A stretch of DNA of 64,000 nucleotides from an uncultured Prevotella sp. (lineage in GTDB: Bacteria > Bacteroidota > Bacteroidia > Bacteroidales > Bacteroidaceae). Made by a program: the position numbers and the translations under genes. Positions 1 through 9,043 of this stretch are shown piece after piece. Below the pieces are notes generated by a model. It was not told the origin of the DNA. It saw only the letters and a program-made list of their open reading frames with translations, and ran no database searches. Numbering within the stretch: position 1 is the first letter of the stretch; every line of letters begins with the position of its first letter. The stretch is taken from contig CAMKTS010000018.1 in assembly GCA_946415755.1 (NCBI GenBank), forward strand, positions 1 to 64,000, in the 5' to 3' direction.

Positions 1-213
1 GAGCGCTACAACCAGCAGGAGAACATCAAGTACAACTACATGCAGCCGTGGTACACCAGCGACTTGTCGCTATCTTATCAACGTTCAATGTTCCATGTTC
101 AATGGAGGGTGATGCTGGAGGTGAACAACCTGTTCTCGCAAGACTACGACGTGATACTCAACTATCCGATGCCCAAGCGCAACTACGGAATAACCATAGA
201 CGTGAAGATATGA
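1..213 (+). CDS. TonB-dependent outer membrane receptor, C-terminal end (BtuB-like, partial)
   Basis: The last 70 codons of a gene that begins upstream of the window. The residues read as closing beta-strands of a TonB-dependent receptor barrel: alternating aromatic and polar residues, the typical EVNNLFSQDYDVI stretch, and a final strand ending in GITIDVKI. The stop codon overlaps the ATG of the next gene (ATGA at 210-213), so the two are translationally coupled. The following genes (surface binding lipoprotein, BtuF-like and BtuC-like proteins) suggest a BtuB-type cobamide receptor; the substrate is inferred from context only. Codons near 82-105 are built from a TTCAATG-type short repeat that elsewhere in this genome lies between genes. 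Confidence 0.85.
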   Translation, partial: ERYNQQENIKYNYMQPWYTSDLSLSYQRSMFHVQWRVMLEVNNLFSQDYDVILNYPMPKRNYGITIDVKI

Positions 214-1361
214 AGTTACACCTTATTATATATATAGCACTGTTGCTCACCGTTGTGGGATGCCGGACGGACGATACCATTGTCTATATGGAAGACGAGG
301 ATACGCACATCGTGACAGAACCTACCGAAGTGGCTGGCCTGTATGTGCTGAACGAGGGCAATATGGGGTCGAACAAATGTACGCTCGACTATCTCGACCT
401 GAGCGGTGAGACCATCCACTACCTGCGCAACATCTATGCAGAGCGGAATCCGAGTGAGGTGAAGGAGTTGGGCGACGTAGGCAACGACATTCAGATATAC
501 GGTTCGCGGCTCTGGCTGGTCATCAACTGCTCAAATAAAGTGGAGGTATGCCGTGCTGCGGATGCCGTGAAGATTGGCAAGATAAACATACCCAACTGCC
601 GCTACGTCACCTTCGACGGCGGCTATGCCTATGTCAGCTCATACGTAGGGCCTGTAGGCGCAGGCAGCAACGCTCCCAGGGGAATGGTGTACAAGATAGA
701 CACGCTGACGCTACAGAAGACAGACTCCTGCGTGGTGGGCTACCAGCCAGAGGAGATGGTGGCTGCAGGAGGGAAGCTCTATGTGGCCAACAGCGGAGGC
801 TATAACTTCCCCAACTATGACAGTACCATCAGCCAGGTAAATCTCCAGACAATGAAGGAAGAGGCTCAGATTGAGGTGGCCACCAACCTGCACCATCTGA
901 AACAAGACCGCTACGGACAGTTGTGGGTGTCGTCGCGAGGTAATTATCAGGACACCCCAGCGAACCTCTACTGTCTGCGCATCGCAGAGAGCGGACAACC
1001 CACGGTAACGCATCGGATGGATATCGAGGTGTCTGACTTCTGTATAGTGGGCGACTCACTCTACTACTATGGAGTAGGGTGGAACCAAGTGACACAGCAG
1101 AATACCCGGCAGTTTGGCATCGTCAATGTGCGTTCACATCAGGTGGTGACCACAACCCTATCTACTGCCCAGGAACTGGAAAACATGCGAATGCCCTACG
1201 GCATTATCGTTCATCCGCAGAACCGTGACTTCTATCTGATGGATGCCAAGAACTACGTGTCGAGCGGTGAACTGCTGCACTTCAAGGCCGACGGCAGCTT
1301 TGACTACAAGGTGCGGACAGGGGATATTCCTGCCCATGCGGCATTCCTGTTTAAAAAATGA
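210..1361 (+). CDS. Surface lipoprotein, YncE/DUF5074-like beta-propeller (BtuG-like cobamide binder)
   Basis: 383 aa. I start it at the ATG at 210, which overlaps the receptor stop; the longer reading from 48 runs inside the receptor gene and has no signal. The N-terminus is a lipoprotein signal (MKLHLIIYIALLLTVVGC, lipidated Cys about residue 18) followed by an acidic stretch, as in surface-exported Bacteroidota lipoproteins. The rest has repeated propeller-blade motifs (GLYVLNEGNMGSN, LWLVINCSNKVEV, KLYVANSGGYN, QLWVSSRGNY, FYLMDAKNYVSSGEL) typical of the YncE/DUF5074 family. BtuG, the very tight B12-binding partner of BtuB in Bacteroides, belongs to this class, and its position directly after the receptor fits. 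Function is inferred from family and neighbours. Confidence 0.8.
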   Translation: MKLHLIIYIALLLTVVGCRTDDTIVYMEDEDTHIVTEPTEVAGLYVLNEGNMGSNKCTLDYLDLSGETIHYLRNIYAERNPSEVKELGDVGNDIQIYGSRLWLVINCSNKVEVCRAADAVKIGKINIPNCRYVTFDGGYAYVSSYVGPVGAGSNAPRGMVYKIDTLTLQKTDSCVVGYQPEEMVAAGGKLYVANSGGYNFPNYDSTISQVNLQTMKEEAQIEVATNLHHLKQDRYGQLWVSSRGNYQDTPANLYCLRIAESGQPTVTHRMDIEVSDFCIVGDSLYYYGVGWNQVTQQNTRQFGIVNVRSHQVVTTTLSTAQELENMRMPYGIIVHPQNRDFYLMDAKNYVSSGELLHFKADGSFDYKVRTGDIPAHAAFLFKK

Positions 1362-1371
1362 GAAATGAATA

Positions 1372-2496
1372 ATGAGAAATAAAAGGATGAGAAATGGTAT
1401 TTTAACTTTTTGCCTGTTGGCGGCCCTGCCATTAAGTGCCCAGCGCATGACTGATACGGAAACGCACAGCAAGTACATCTTGGCTGTTGATGAATACCGA
1501 CCTGCACCAGGACAGTATGTGAACGATGTGCCGACATACGAGGCTGGTGATACAGAGCAGGATATGATTAGGAAATGTACGGAGATGCTGGCCAACAATG
1601 AGAGAAGCCTGGTGGCACTCGGAGGCTGGGGAGGCTATATCACCTTCCACTTCGACCACTCCATAGCCAACATACCCGGACAGCGCGACTTTGCCGTGTG
1701 GGGCAATGCCTATCAGGAGATGCAGAACCTGGTGTTTGGAGGCATGAACGAGGCCGGTGTCGTGATGGTATCGAAGGACGAGAACAACAACGGGCTTCCT
1801 GATGACAAGTGGTATGAGATTAGCGGCAGCTGTGATGTAGACAGTGCAGGGAAAGTGATCTACGGCTATGAGGTGACCTATCGGCGCAACCCCATGGGCG
1901 ACATCCCCTGGACAGACAATAAGGGTGGCAGCGGTACGATAGACAGGAACCACTACCACACACAAGAGTATTACCCAGAGTGGCTGCCCGATGAACTGAC
2001 CTTCAAGGGTACGCGGTTGCCAGACAACATGCTGAATCTGTCTGACAAAGTGGACAACGGGTGGAGTCCATACTATTATGTGTTGGTGGGATTCCGCTAT
2101 GGCTATGCCGACAACCTGCCCAACTATACGGACAATGCTGATGCCACATCGTATAACTATGAGGGTTGTGGCATTGACATCTCGTGGGCCGTCGATGAGC
2201 AGCGACAGCCCGTCAACCTCGACTTCGTCGACTTTGTAAGGGTCTATACAGGACTGAACCAGAAGTGTCCGCAGCCAGAATGGTGGGGCGAGACCTCTAC
2301 GGAGATACAGGGTGCAGAGGATATTCATCTTGACGAATCGATTAGCCTCATCCGTTCTGCGCTGGCAGGAATCAATGAGGTGAAGGCCGACAAGGGTACT
2401 CTTCGTGGAGCATGCTACGACCTGCAGGGACGTAAGGTTCAACCAGTCCGCAAAGGCATTTACATTCAAAACGGAAGAAAGTATTTTGTTAAATAA
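1372..2496 (+). CDS. Secreted B12-locus protein with type IX-like C-terminal sorting tail
   Basis: 374 aa. Possible starts are ATGs at 1372 and 1387; the signal peptide (MRNGILTFCLLAALPLSAQ) begins at 1387, so the later start is also reasonable. The middle contains GGWGGYITFHFDHSI, DFAVWGNAY and a run DENNNGLPDDKWYEISGS, a pattern I associate with secreted proteins of Bacteroidota cobamide loci; I cannot name the fold. The end (LQGRKVQPVRKGIYIQNG, then RKYFVK) matches the short C-terminal domain read by the type IX secretion system, with basic last residues. It lies 10 bp after the BtuG-like gene and 28 bp before the DUF4465 gene, so it is operonic. Role unknown; probably surface-exposed and linked to cobamide capture. 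Confidence 0.65.
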   Translation: MRNKRMRNGILTFCLLAALPLSAQRMTDTETHSKYILAVDEYRPAPGQYVNDVPTYEAGDTEQDMIRKCTEMLANNERSLVALGGWGGYITFHFDHSIANIPGQRDFAVWGNAYQEMQNLVFGGMNEAGVVMVSKDENNNGLPDDKWYEISGSCDVDSAGKVIYGYEVTYRRNPMGDIPWTDNKGGSGTIDRNHYHTQEYYPEWLPDELTFKGTRLPDNMLNLSDKVDNGWSPYYYVLVGFRYGYADNLPNYTDNADATSYNYEGCGIDISWAVDEQRQPVNLDFVDFVRVYTGLNQKCPQPEWWGETSTEIQGAEDIHLDESISLIRSALAGINEVKADKGTLRGACYDLQGRKVQPVRKGIYIQNGRKYFVK

Positions 2497-2524
2497 ACCA
2501 TAGTATTAATTTAAAAACCAAAAG

Positions 2525-3277
2525 ATGATGAAACACAATTGTTTTTCTGTGGCAGCACTAGCATTCGCTTCTGCCATGATGTTTACCTCGTGTTCAACGG
2601 AGAGTAACAACGCCGGTAAGACTCCAGTAAAGCCTGCAGTCATTTCATTCGAGTACCAGACGCTGAATGCCGATGGCTATTGGTGTGGCGACGAGACGGG
2701 TATTCCATTTGACAACTGGGGCAGTACGGCCTATTCTTGCACGTATCAGGAAAGTGGTATTATTTTCCCCGCAAACTTCACACCGGCTTGGAACAGCTGG
2801 TCGGGATATGCCATCAGCAACCGCACGGCAACAACGTACAAAAGCTTAATCCCCGACCAGTTCAACAGCACCGTAGGAAAGGCTCATTCGGGACAGAACT
2901 ACTGTGTGGTATATCCCTTCGGAGAGGCTATCACACTTCCGAAGCCGGCAACTGTTGTAGGTTTCTACTTCACCAACGAGGCATGGGTGGTAGATGCCAT
3001 CCTGAATGGCGACGGCATGACTCCTGGCAAGTTTGAGACTACCGACTGGTTGAAGTGCGTCGTAACGGGTACACATGTAGACGGCACAACGGCAACGCTG
3101 GATCTCTGGCTGGCAAAGGACGGCACTTATGTCAGCGATTGGCAGTGGGCTGACCTTACCGTTCTTGGCAAGGTGGAGTCGTTGAGCTTCTATTTTGAAG
3201 GCACCAAGAAGAATTCATGGGGTCTTACCACACCGACCTATCTCTGTATCGACGATATGACCATCCAGCTGGATTAA
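2525..3277 (+). CDS. DUF4465-type surface lipoprotein of the B12 locus
   Basis: 250 aa, ATG-ATG start at 2525. Lipoprotein signal with the lipidated Cys in FTSCST (about residue 23). The mature part (SFEYQTLNADGYWCGDE, SYTC-like and NWGSTAYSC segments, GYAISNRTATTYKS, NYCVVYPFG, TNEAWVVDAILNGDGM, FYFEGTKKNSWG, LCIDDMTI) is the pattern of DUF4465, a beta-sandwich family common beside BtuB/BtuG genes. A second class of surface B12-binding lipoproteins (BtuH) is described from such loci; this gene is a candidate by position, not by a motif I can verify. Its stop is immediately followed by the ATG of the BtuF-like gene (3275-3280), showing tight coupling. Confidence 0.75.
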   Translation: MMKHNCFSVAALAFASAMMFTSCSTESNNAGKTPVKPAVISFEYQTLNADGYWCGDETGIPFDNWGSTAYSCTYQESGIIFPANFTPAWNSWSGYAISNRTATTYKSLIPDQFNSTVGKAHSGQNYCVVYPFGEAITLPKPATVVGFYFTNEAWVVDAILNGDGMTPGKFETTDWLKCVVTGTHVDGTTATLDLWLAKDGTYVSDWQWADLTVLGKVESLSFYFEGTKKNSWGLTTPTYLCIDDMTIQLD

Positions 3278-4405
3278 ATGAAGCATCTCTGCATTCTGAT
3301 ATTTATTATAGCGGTCTTGCTATCATCCTGCGGCGGGCACTCTGCCCGCCATCAGGGTGATGGCGACACCGTTGTTTTCAGATATGCACAACGATTGAGC
3401 GTGGTGCGCTACAAGGGATATACCATTGCAACGCTGGCCAATCCGTGGAAGAAGGGAAAGATACTGCATCAATATCTCCTCGTACCGAAGAATGGCGAAC
3501 TGCCCGAATCGCTGCCCCATGGCTGTACGATAGTACGTACACCGCTGCAGCGTAGTGTAGTGTTTACTACCGTTCATTGTGCCTTGCTCCAGATGCTGCA
3601 TCGTGAGTCATCTATTGCTGGAGTTGCTGATTTGAAGTACATCAAGATTCCATTCGTACACGAGGCAGTAGACAAGGGAAGGATTGCTGATGTGGGCGAT
3701 GGTATGAGTCCCGTTGTAGAAAAGATTATCGACCTCGGCCCTGATGCCCTCTTGCTGTCGCCCTTCGAAAACAGTGGCGGCTATGGAAGATTAGAGGAGA
3801 TAGACATTCCTATCATCGAATGTGCTGAATACATGGAACCCACACCCTTGGCACGTGCTGAGTGGATGCGCTTCTATGGCATGCTCTATGGCTGTGAGCA
3901 AGAGGCCGACAGTCTGTTTGCCGTTGTTGACAGATGCTATCACGCCATGAAGCAGTTGGCGGCTACATCGACCCTACATCCCACTTGTGTGCTCGACAAG
4001 GTGACGGGAAGCGTGTGGTATGTGCCTGGCGGACAGAGTACCATCGGAAGAATGATCAGAGATGCCGGGGGGCGTTACCCATGGGCGGCTGACGAGCATA
4101 GTGGTTCTGTGTCACTTCCCTTTGAGACCGTCCTCGACAGGGCTGGGGAGTGTGATGTCTGGCTCTTCCGCTTCAGCAGCGACCATCTTATTTCCTATAA
4201 GGAACTGCTTGGCGAGCATCATGGCTACGACCAGTTCAAGGCCTTTCGGGAACATCAGGCATACGGCTGCAATGTTGAATTGTCGCAGTTCTACGAAGAG
4301 TCACCCTTTCGTCCTGACTATCTGTTAGGCGATTTTATAAATATACTCCATTCAGACATACCAGACTTGCCTCCTTTACGTTATTATCAGAAATTGCATG
4401 AGTAA
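3278..4405 (+). CDS. btuF: ABC transporter substrate-binding lipoprotein, BtuF/FecB-like
   Basis: 375 aa. Starts directly after the previous stop. Lipoprotein signal (MKHLCILIFIIAVLLSSC). Class III periplasmic binding protein features: IAGVADLKYIKIP near residue 110, EKIIDLGPDALLLSPFEN, IPIIECAEYMEPTPLARAEWMRF, and a late VWYVPGGQSTIGRMIRDAGG block, matching the BtuF/FecB fold with two lobes joined by a long helix. It should deliver cobamide (or an iron complex, which uses the same family) to the permease encoded next, with which it overlaps by 8 bp. B12 is preferred because of the BtuG-like and DUF4465 genes upstream. A short DNA palindrome (GCGGGCACTCTGCCCGC, 3332-3348) lies just after the signal peptide codons. 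Confidence 0.85.
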   Translation: MKHLCILIFIIAVLLSSCGGHSARHQGDGDTVVFRYAQRLSVVRYKGYTIATLANPWKKGKILHQYLLVPKNGELPESLPHGCTIVRTPLQRSVVFTTVHCALLQMLHRESSIAGVADLKYIKIPFVHEAVDKGRIADVGDGMSPVVEKIIDLGPDALLLSPFENSGGYGRLEEIDIPIIECAEYMEPTPLARAEWMRFYGMLYGCEQEADSLFAVVDRCYHAMKQLAATSTLHPTCVLDKVTGSVWYVPGGQSTIGRMIRDAGGRYPWAADEHSGSVSLPFETVLDRAGECDVWLFRFSSDHLISYKELLGEHHGYDQFKAFREHQAYGCNVELSQFYEESPFRPDYLLGDFINILHSDIPDLPPLRYYQKLHE

Positions 4406-5408
4406 AGGTACGGCATATTGTATGATGCTGGGGGGAGCCATTATGGTGCTTTTTGCCCTGAATATTGTGGTGGGGTCGGTGGCGATACCTCTTCCGGACA
4501 CCGTGCGCATTCTGCTGGGGGAAGAGGTGAAGCCATCCTGGCAGTATATCGTTTTGGAGTCACGACTGCCGCAGTCAATGACGGCAGCACTGGCTGGAGG
4601 AGCACTGGCCGTGAGTGGCCTTCTGCTACAGACAGCCTTCCGTAACCCTTTGGCAGGACCAAGCATCTTCGGTATCAATAGTGGTGCAGGCTTGGGCGTG
4701 GCATTGGTCATGCTACTATTAGGAGGCAGCATCTCAGCAGGCTCTGTCAGTATTTCCGGTTTCATGGCTATCCTGCTGTCGGCTTTTGTTGGCGCGATGG
4801 GGGTGATGGCTGTCATCTTCTTTTTTTCTACCCGAGTGCGCAACAATGTCATGCTACTTATCATCGGTATTATGATAGGCTATATCAGCAACTCGGCTAT
4901 CTCCCTGCTGAATTTCTTTGCAACGGATGAAGGAGTGAAATCGTATATGGTGTGGGGCATGGGGTCGTTTGGTGGTGTTTCCATGCGTATGATGCCACTT
5001 TTTGCTGTCACTACCATTTTCGGACTGATTGCCGCTCTGCTGCTGATAAAGCCGCTGAACGCCCTTATGCTGGGAGACCGCTATGCCGAAAATCTTGGCA
5101 TCAACATTCTCCGGGTACGCAACTGGCTTCTGATTGTCACAGGTCTGCTGACAGCCATAGTGACAGCTTTTTGTGGACCCGTGGCCTTCATTGGTCTTGC
5201 CGTACCACATATTACCCGCTTGCTGCTGCATACCGACAATCACCGGTCGCTGCTGCCAGCAACGATATTGATGGGAGGTGTAGTGGCTTTGGCTTGCAAT
5301 CTGTTGTGTGTCCTGCCCGGTGAAAGCGGCGTGATTCCACTAAATGCCGTCACACCGCTAATCGGTGCCCCTGTTATTATCTATGTCATAGCCAGAGGCA
5401 GCCGGTAA
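4398..5408 (+). CDS. btuC: FecCD-family ABC permease, BtuC-like
   Basis: 336 aa, about ten hydrophobic segments. Typical FecCD/BtuC motifs are visible: LPQSMTAALAGGALAVSG, LLQTAFRNPLAGPSIFGI with GAGLGV, FCGPVAFIGLAVPHITR and a closing GVIPLNAVTPLIGAPVIIY. It forms the inner-membrane channel of a type II importer. The gene overlaps btuF by 8 bp. In most such operons the ATPase gene (btuD/fecE) follows at once; here only 29 bp separate this stop from the converging malic enzyme gene, so the ATPase must be encoded elsewhere. Confidence 0.9.
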   Translation: MSKGTAYCMMLGGAIMVLFALNIVVGSVAIPLPDTVRILLGEEVKPSWQYIVLESRLPQSMTAALAGGALAVSGLLLQTAFRNPLAGPSIFGINSGAGLGVALVMLLLGGSISAGSVSISGFMAILLSAFVGAMGVMAVIFFFSTRVRNNVMLLIIGIMIGYISNSAISLLNFFATDEGVKSYMVWGMGSFGGVSMRMMPLFAVTTIFGLIAALLLIKPLNALMLGDRYAENLGINILRVRNWLLIVTGLLTAIVTAFCGPVAFIGLAVPHITRLLLHTDNHRSLLPATILMGGVVALACNLLCVLPGESGVIPLNAVTPLIGAPVIIYVIARGSR

Positions 5409-5437
5409 GCAGTAAAGGTGTGTCCTTAAGATGATTT

Positions 5438-7741
5438 TCAGACGTTTGCTCTGTTGATACGATTCTTCACCTTGTCAACATAAGCATCAATGCTGGCTAC
5501 GGCAACTATGTTCACCACGTCACGGACAGAGGAACCGAAGTCAACGAAGTGGATGGGTTTGTTCAATCCCATCTGGATGGGACCGATAATCTCAACGTCG
5601 GCATCCAGCATCTGCAGCATCTTATAGGAAGAGCGTGCCGAGGTGAGGTTGGGGAATACCAGCGTGTTGACATGCTTCCCGTTCAGACGTGTAAAAGGAT
5701 ATTGTTCGTCGCGGAGTTCCTGGTCAAGTGCAAATCCCAACTGCATTTCACCGTCGATGGCCAGGTCGGGATATTCTCTTTGCATCTGTTCTACAGCGTG
5801 CTTCACCTTTAGGGCACCATCACTGGTGGATGACCCGAAGTTGGAATGGCTGACCATAGCGACTACGGGCTTTTCGTTAAAGAAACGTACTGACGTGGCA
5901 GCCAGTTTGGCAATGTCTATCAGCGTGTCGGTATCGGGATTTTCGTTGACCAATGTGTCGGCAAGGTATAGGGTTCCTTTTTGTGAGTTGATGATATGCA
6001 TGGCGCCGAAGTGCTTGTATTCGGGGCGTATGCCAATAACCTCGTTGACGACCTTAATAGTATTTGAGTATTTTGTATACAGACCTGTGATGTAAGCATC
6101 GGCCTCACCCGTCTCTACCATCATCATGCCAAAGTAATTGCGTTCGAACATCTTGTCGTTTGCCTCCTGGAAGGTGTAACCCTCGCGCTTTCGCTTATTG
6201 GTGAGAATCATCGCATAGCGTTCGCGACGTTCCTGTTCTGACGGATGACGCAAGTTGACGATATCAATGCCGTCGATGTTAAGATCAAGTTTTTTGGCCA
6301 GTTTCTGGATGACCTCATCGTTGCCCAACAGAATAGGATGGCAGATACCTTCTGCTTTGGCCTGAACGGCAGCTTTCAGCATCGTGGGGTGTATGGCCTC
6401 GGCAAAAACGACGCGTTGCGGGTGGGCAGCGGCAGTGGCATACAACTTCTGCGTAAGTTTGGTCTCCTGTCCGAGAAGAACAGAGAGTGAGCGTTTATAA
6501 TCATCCCAGTCGTCTATCGTCTTCCGGGCTACGCCACTATCGATGGCAGCCTTGGCTACGGCGGCACTCACCTCCGTGATCAGTCGAGGATCTACAGGCT
6601 TGGGTATGAAATAGTCGCGTCCGAAGGTGAGGTTGTTGACCTTGTAGACATCGTTAACAACATCGGGAACAGGTTGCTTGGCCAGATTGGCGATGGCATG
6701 TACAGCGGCCAGTTTCATCTCTTCGTTGATAGCTGTGGCGTGTACGTCAAGTGCTCCTCGGAAGATATAGGGGAAACCGATCACATTGTTGATTTGGTTG
6801 GGATAGTCAGTACGTCCCGTCGACATCAGCGTGTCTGGACGTGCATCCATAGCATCCTCGTAGGATATCTCTGGTACAGGATTGGCCAGTGCGAAGATAA
6901 CGGGATTGGCGGCCATCGACTTTACCATGTCTTTAGTAAGGATGTTACCTTTCGACAGACCGACAAAGACATCGGCCCCGTTGACAGCCTCTTCCAACGT
7001 GTGAATATCTGTGCGGCTGGTGGCAAAGAAGCGTTTCTGTTCATTAAGGTCTTGGCGGGATGTGCTGATAACTCCCTTGGAGTCAAGCATGACAATATTC
7101 TCCTTCTGGGCACCGATGGCCATATAGAGCTTTGTACACGAGATGGCTGCAGCACCAGCACCGTTGACCACGATACGAACCTTGGCAATGTCTTTGCCAT
7201 TCACCTCTAAGGCGTTTTTCAGTCCGGCAGCAGAAATGATGGCTGTTCCATGTTGGTCATCGTGCATGACAGGAATGTCAAGCGTTCGCTTTAGGCGCTC
7301 TTCTATGTAGAAGCACTCAGGGGCTTTGATGTCCTCCAAATTAATACCGCCAAAAGTGGGGGCAATTTTCTCAACGGCTTCACAGAACTTCTCGGGGTCT
7401 TTCTCGTCCACCTCAATGTCGAACACATCAATGCCACCATATATCTTGAACAGCAGTCCCTTACCTTCCATGACGGGTTTGCCGCTTATGGCACCAATGT
7501 CGCCCAATCCCAATACTGCGGTACCGTTACTGATGACAGCCACCAAATTGCCTTTATCTGTGTACTTATAGGCATCGTTGGGGTTCTGCTGGATTTCCAG
7601 ACATGGATATGCCACACCCGGCGAGTAAGCCAGCGACAGGTCGGTTTGTGTACGATAAGCCTTTGTGGGCTTCACTTCGATTTTACCAGGTCTGCCCGCC
7701 TCATGATATTCCAGGGCAGCCTCTTTTGAGATTTTTACCAT
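5438..7741 (-). CDS. maeB: NADP-dependent malic enzyme with C-terminal phosphotransacetylase domain
   Basis: 767 aa, the usual length of the MaeB two-domain type. The malic enzyme half (about residues 1-430) oxidatively decarboxylates malate to pyruvate and contains [47 protein letters not shown] and the Rossmann motif [16 protein letters not shown]. The C-terminal half (about 430-767) resembles phosphate acetyltransferase ([48 protein letters not shown]); in this family it is usually regulatory, sensing acetyl-CoA. Its promoter has a TACTTTTGC box (complement 7773-7781) about 31 bp before the ATG, divergent from the TetR gene. Converges on the B12 operon with only 29 bp between. Confidence 0.95.
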   Translation of the reverse strand: MVKISKEAALEYHEAGRPGKIEVKPTKAYRTQTDLSLAYSPGVAYPCLEIQQNPNDAYKYTDKGNLVAVISNGTAVLGLGDIGAISGKPVMEGKGLLFKIYGGIDVFDIEVDEKDPEKFCEAVEKIAPTFGGINLEDIKAPECFYIEERLKRTLDIPVMHDDQHGTAIISAAGLKNALEVNGKDIAKVRIVVNGAGAAAISCTKLYMAIGAQKENIVMLDSKGVISTSRQDLNEQKRFFATSRTDIHTLEEAVNGADVFVGLSKGNILTKDMVKSMAANPVIFALANPVPEISYEDAMDARPDTLMSTGRTDYPNQINNVIGFPYIFRGALDVHATAINEEMKLAAVHAIANLAKQPVPDVVNDVYKVNNLTFGRDYFIPKPVDPRLITEVSAAVAKAAIDSGVARKTIDDWDDYKRSLSVLLGQETKLTQKLYATAAAHPQRVVFAEAIHPTMLKAAVQAKAEGICHPILLGNDEVIQKLAKKLDLNIDGIDIVNLRHPSEQERRERYAMILTNKRKREGYTFQEANDKMFERNYFGMMMVETGEADAYITGLYTKYSNTIKVVNEVIGIRPEYKHFGAMHIINSQKGTLYLADTLVNENPDTDTLIDIAKLAATSVRFFNEKPVVAMVSHSNFGSSTSDGALKVKHAVEQMQREYPDLAIDGEMQLGFALDQELRDEQYPFTRLNGKHVNTLVFPNLTSARSSYKMLQMLDADVEIIGPIQMGLNKPIHFVDFGSSVRDVVNIVAVASIDAYVDKVKNRINRANV

Positions 7742-7772
7742 AGCAATGACATTATATTTTTCTTTTCCACCT

Positions 7773-7781
7773 GCAAAAGTA
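7773..7781 (-). promoter_or_regulatory. Minus-7 box of maeB
   Basis: Reads TACTTTTGC on the minus strand, matching the Bacteroidota TAnnTTTG consensus, about 31 nt before the maeB ATG at 7741. Confidence 0.6.
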
Positions 7782-7823
7782 ATAAATACTCATGTAAAAA
7801 CATTCAGTTTTTCATTTTTTTAG

Positions 7824-7832
7824 TATCTTTGC
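7824..7832 (+). promoter_or_regulatory. Minus-7 box of the TetR gene
   Basis: Reads TATCTTTGC, a perfect TAnnTTTG match, 29 nt before the ATG at 7862. It faces away from the maeB promoter 43 bp away, so a TetR operator could sit between them. Confidence 0.6.
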
Positions 7833-7861
7833 AGCAAATTGCCACTTGAAGTGTAATACTT

Positions 7862-8488
7862 ATGCAAGATTTAAAAGAAACGACCTCTTACCGTACTGCA
7901 TTGAAAGACAAGATTCTGGAGAGTGCCATGCTGCTTTTTGCTCAACAGGGGATCCGTGCGGTGAAAATGGATGACATAGCAACTTCCCTGGCCATATCAA
8001 AACGTACACTCTATGAACTGTTTGATGACAAGGAAACTCTTTTGGCTGTTGGTTTGCAAAAGTACCAGCGTTTGCATCAAGAGCAGAAGTTTGAGGTGAT
8101 AAGACAGAGTGCTAATGTCATGGAGGTTATTCTGAAATTCTATGAGATGCACCTTGAGGAGTCAAGAGTTGTCAATCCGCTGTTTTATTCTGATTTGGAG
8201 AAATATCCGGCAATCCTTGACATGCTGCGCCGAGAACAACAAAACCAGATGGACTCTTTTCTTGACTTTATGATGCGTGGCGTAGAAGAAGGCTATTTCC
8301 GTAAAGGTGTTAACTATAAGTTGATTGGACACATGTTTGAGGCCTTGACAAAATACATGATGGAAAAACGCCTCTACGAAGCATATAGCATCGAAGAACT
8401 CTATTCAAACATGTTGTTTGTGACGCTTCGAGGCTTCTGCACGGAAAAGGGTGTGAGAGTCCTCGACGAAAAAATACATTTCACATAA
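7862..8488 (+). CDS. TetR/AcrR-family transcriptional regulator
   Basis: 208 aa. N-terminal TetR DNA-binding domain about residues 13-60: KDKILESAMLLFAQQGIRAV, then helix-turn-helix MDDIATSLAISKRTLYELF and the DDKETLL turn. The C-terminal half is helical ligand-binding and dimerisation sequence without a recognisable ligand signature. It is divergent from maeB (120 bp apart) and converges with the cytidine deaminase gene 12 bp away. TetR repressors often control themselves and a divergent neighbour, so maeB is the first target to consider; the actual target and ligand cannot be read from sequence. Confidence 0.9.
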   Translation: MQDLKETTSYRTALKDKILESAMLLFAQQGIRAVKMDDIATSLAISKRTLYELFDDKETLLAVGLQKYQRLHQEQKFEVIRQSANVMEVILKFYEMHLEESRVVNPLFYSDLEKYPAILDMLRREQQNQMDSFLDFMMRGVEEGYFRKGVNYKLIGHMFEALTKYMMEKRLYEAYSIEELYSNMLFVTLRGFCTEKGVRVLDEKIHFT

Positions 8489-8500
8489 GTTGACACAAGG

Positions 8501-8974
8501 TCAGAACTCAGTGAACGAGAGGGGCATCAGGTTGCGGATGCCATCCATAACGTAGACACAACGCTGACCATAAAGCAAGATGCGGATAGGGCGATGGAAA
8601 CGGGTTTCCGTCTCAATGAGCACCTGTCTGCAGGTACCACAGGGAGATACAGGTTCAGATTGCAGTACACCCCTTGGATTGCGGGCTGCAATGGCCAACA
8701 TCGTAATCGGTTGGTCGGGATACTCGGCCCCTGCTGCAAAGATGGCTGAACGCTCAGCGCAGATCCCTGCCGGAAAGGCGGCATTCTCCTGATTGCATCC
8801 CATGATGGTGATGCCATTTTCCAATAGCAGTGCTGCGCCTACTTGGAAATGGGAATAGGGGGAGTAGGAACGATTGGTCGCTTCAATAGCTTTGGCAATC
8901 AAATCACGCTCCGTATCCGTCAACTCGTCCATATGAACCTCGCAAATATGCGTTTTTATCTTCAGTTCTTTCAT
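8501..8974 (-). CDS. cdd: Cytidine deaminase
   Basis: 157 aa, start chosen at 8974 (MKELKIKTHICEV) because upstream codons lie in the promoter. Zinc-dependent deaminase that converts cytidine and deoxycytidine to uridine forms in pyrimidine salvage. The core motifs are intact: NRSYSPYSHFQVGAALL, NQENAAFPAGICAERSAIF (Cys-Ala-Glu, zinc ligand and catalytic Glu) and PCGTCRQVL (two more zinc Cys). Length suits the homotetrameric class. The promoter has a TATATTTGC box at 8993-9001, back to back with that of the glucosaminidase gene. Confidence 0.93.
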   Translation of the reverse strand: MKELKIKTHICEVHMDELTDTERDLIAKAIEATNRSYSPYSHFQVGAALLLENGITIMGCNQENAAFPAGICAERSAIFAAGAEYPDQPITMLAIAARNPRGVLQSEPVSPCGTCRQVLIETETRFHRPIRILLYGQRCVYVMDGIRNLMPLSFTEF

Positions 8975-8992
8975 ATTATTCCGATTTTTGTT

Positions 8993-9022
8993 GCAAATAT
9001 AATTATTTTTCTTTATTTTTGC
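8993..9022. promoter_or_regulatory. Divergent minus-7 boxes of cdd and the glucosaminidase gene
   Basis: Minus strand TATATTTGC at 8993-9001 serves cdd; plus strand TATTTTTGC at 9014-9022 serves the gene starting at 9044. The boxes are 12 bp apart, so the two polymerases must compete for overlapping upstream elements. Confidence 0.6.
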
Positions 9023-9043
9023 AACATAATTCAAAGATAATTG

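Noticed and set aside
1432..2469. 345-residue reading frame antisense to the type IX-tailed protein
   Set aside because: Shadow of codon bias; no signal, motif or promoter. The same applies to the long antisense frames at 19913-21091, 23615-24778, 12500-13585 and 56355-57863.
1..5408. Cobalamin riboswitch
   Set aside because: None visible within the window; if present it lies upstream of the receptor start, outside it.
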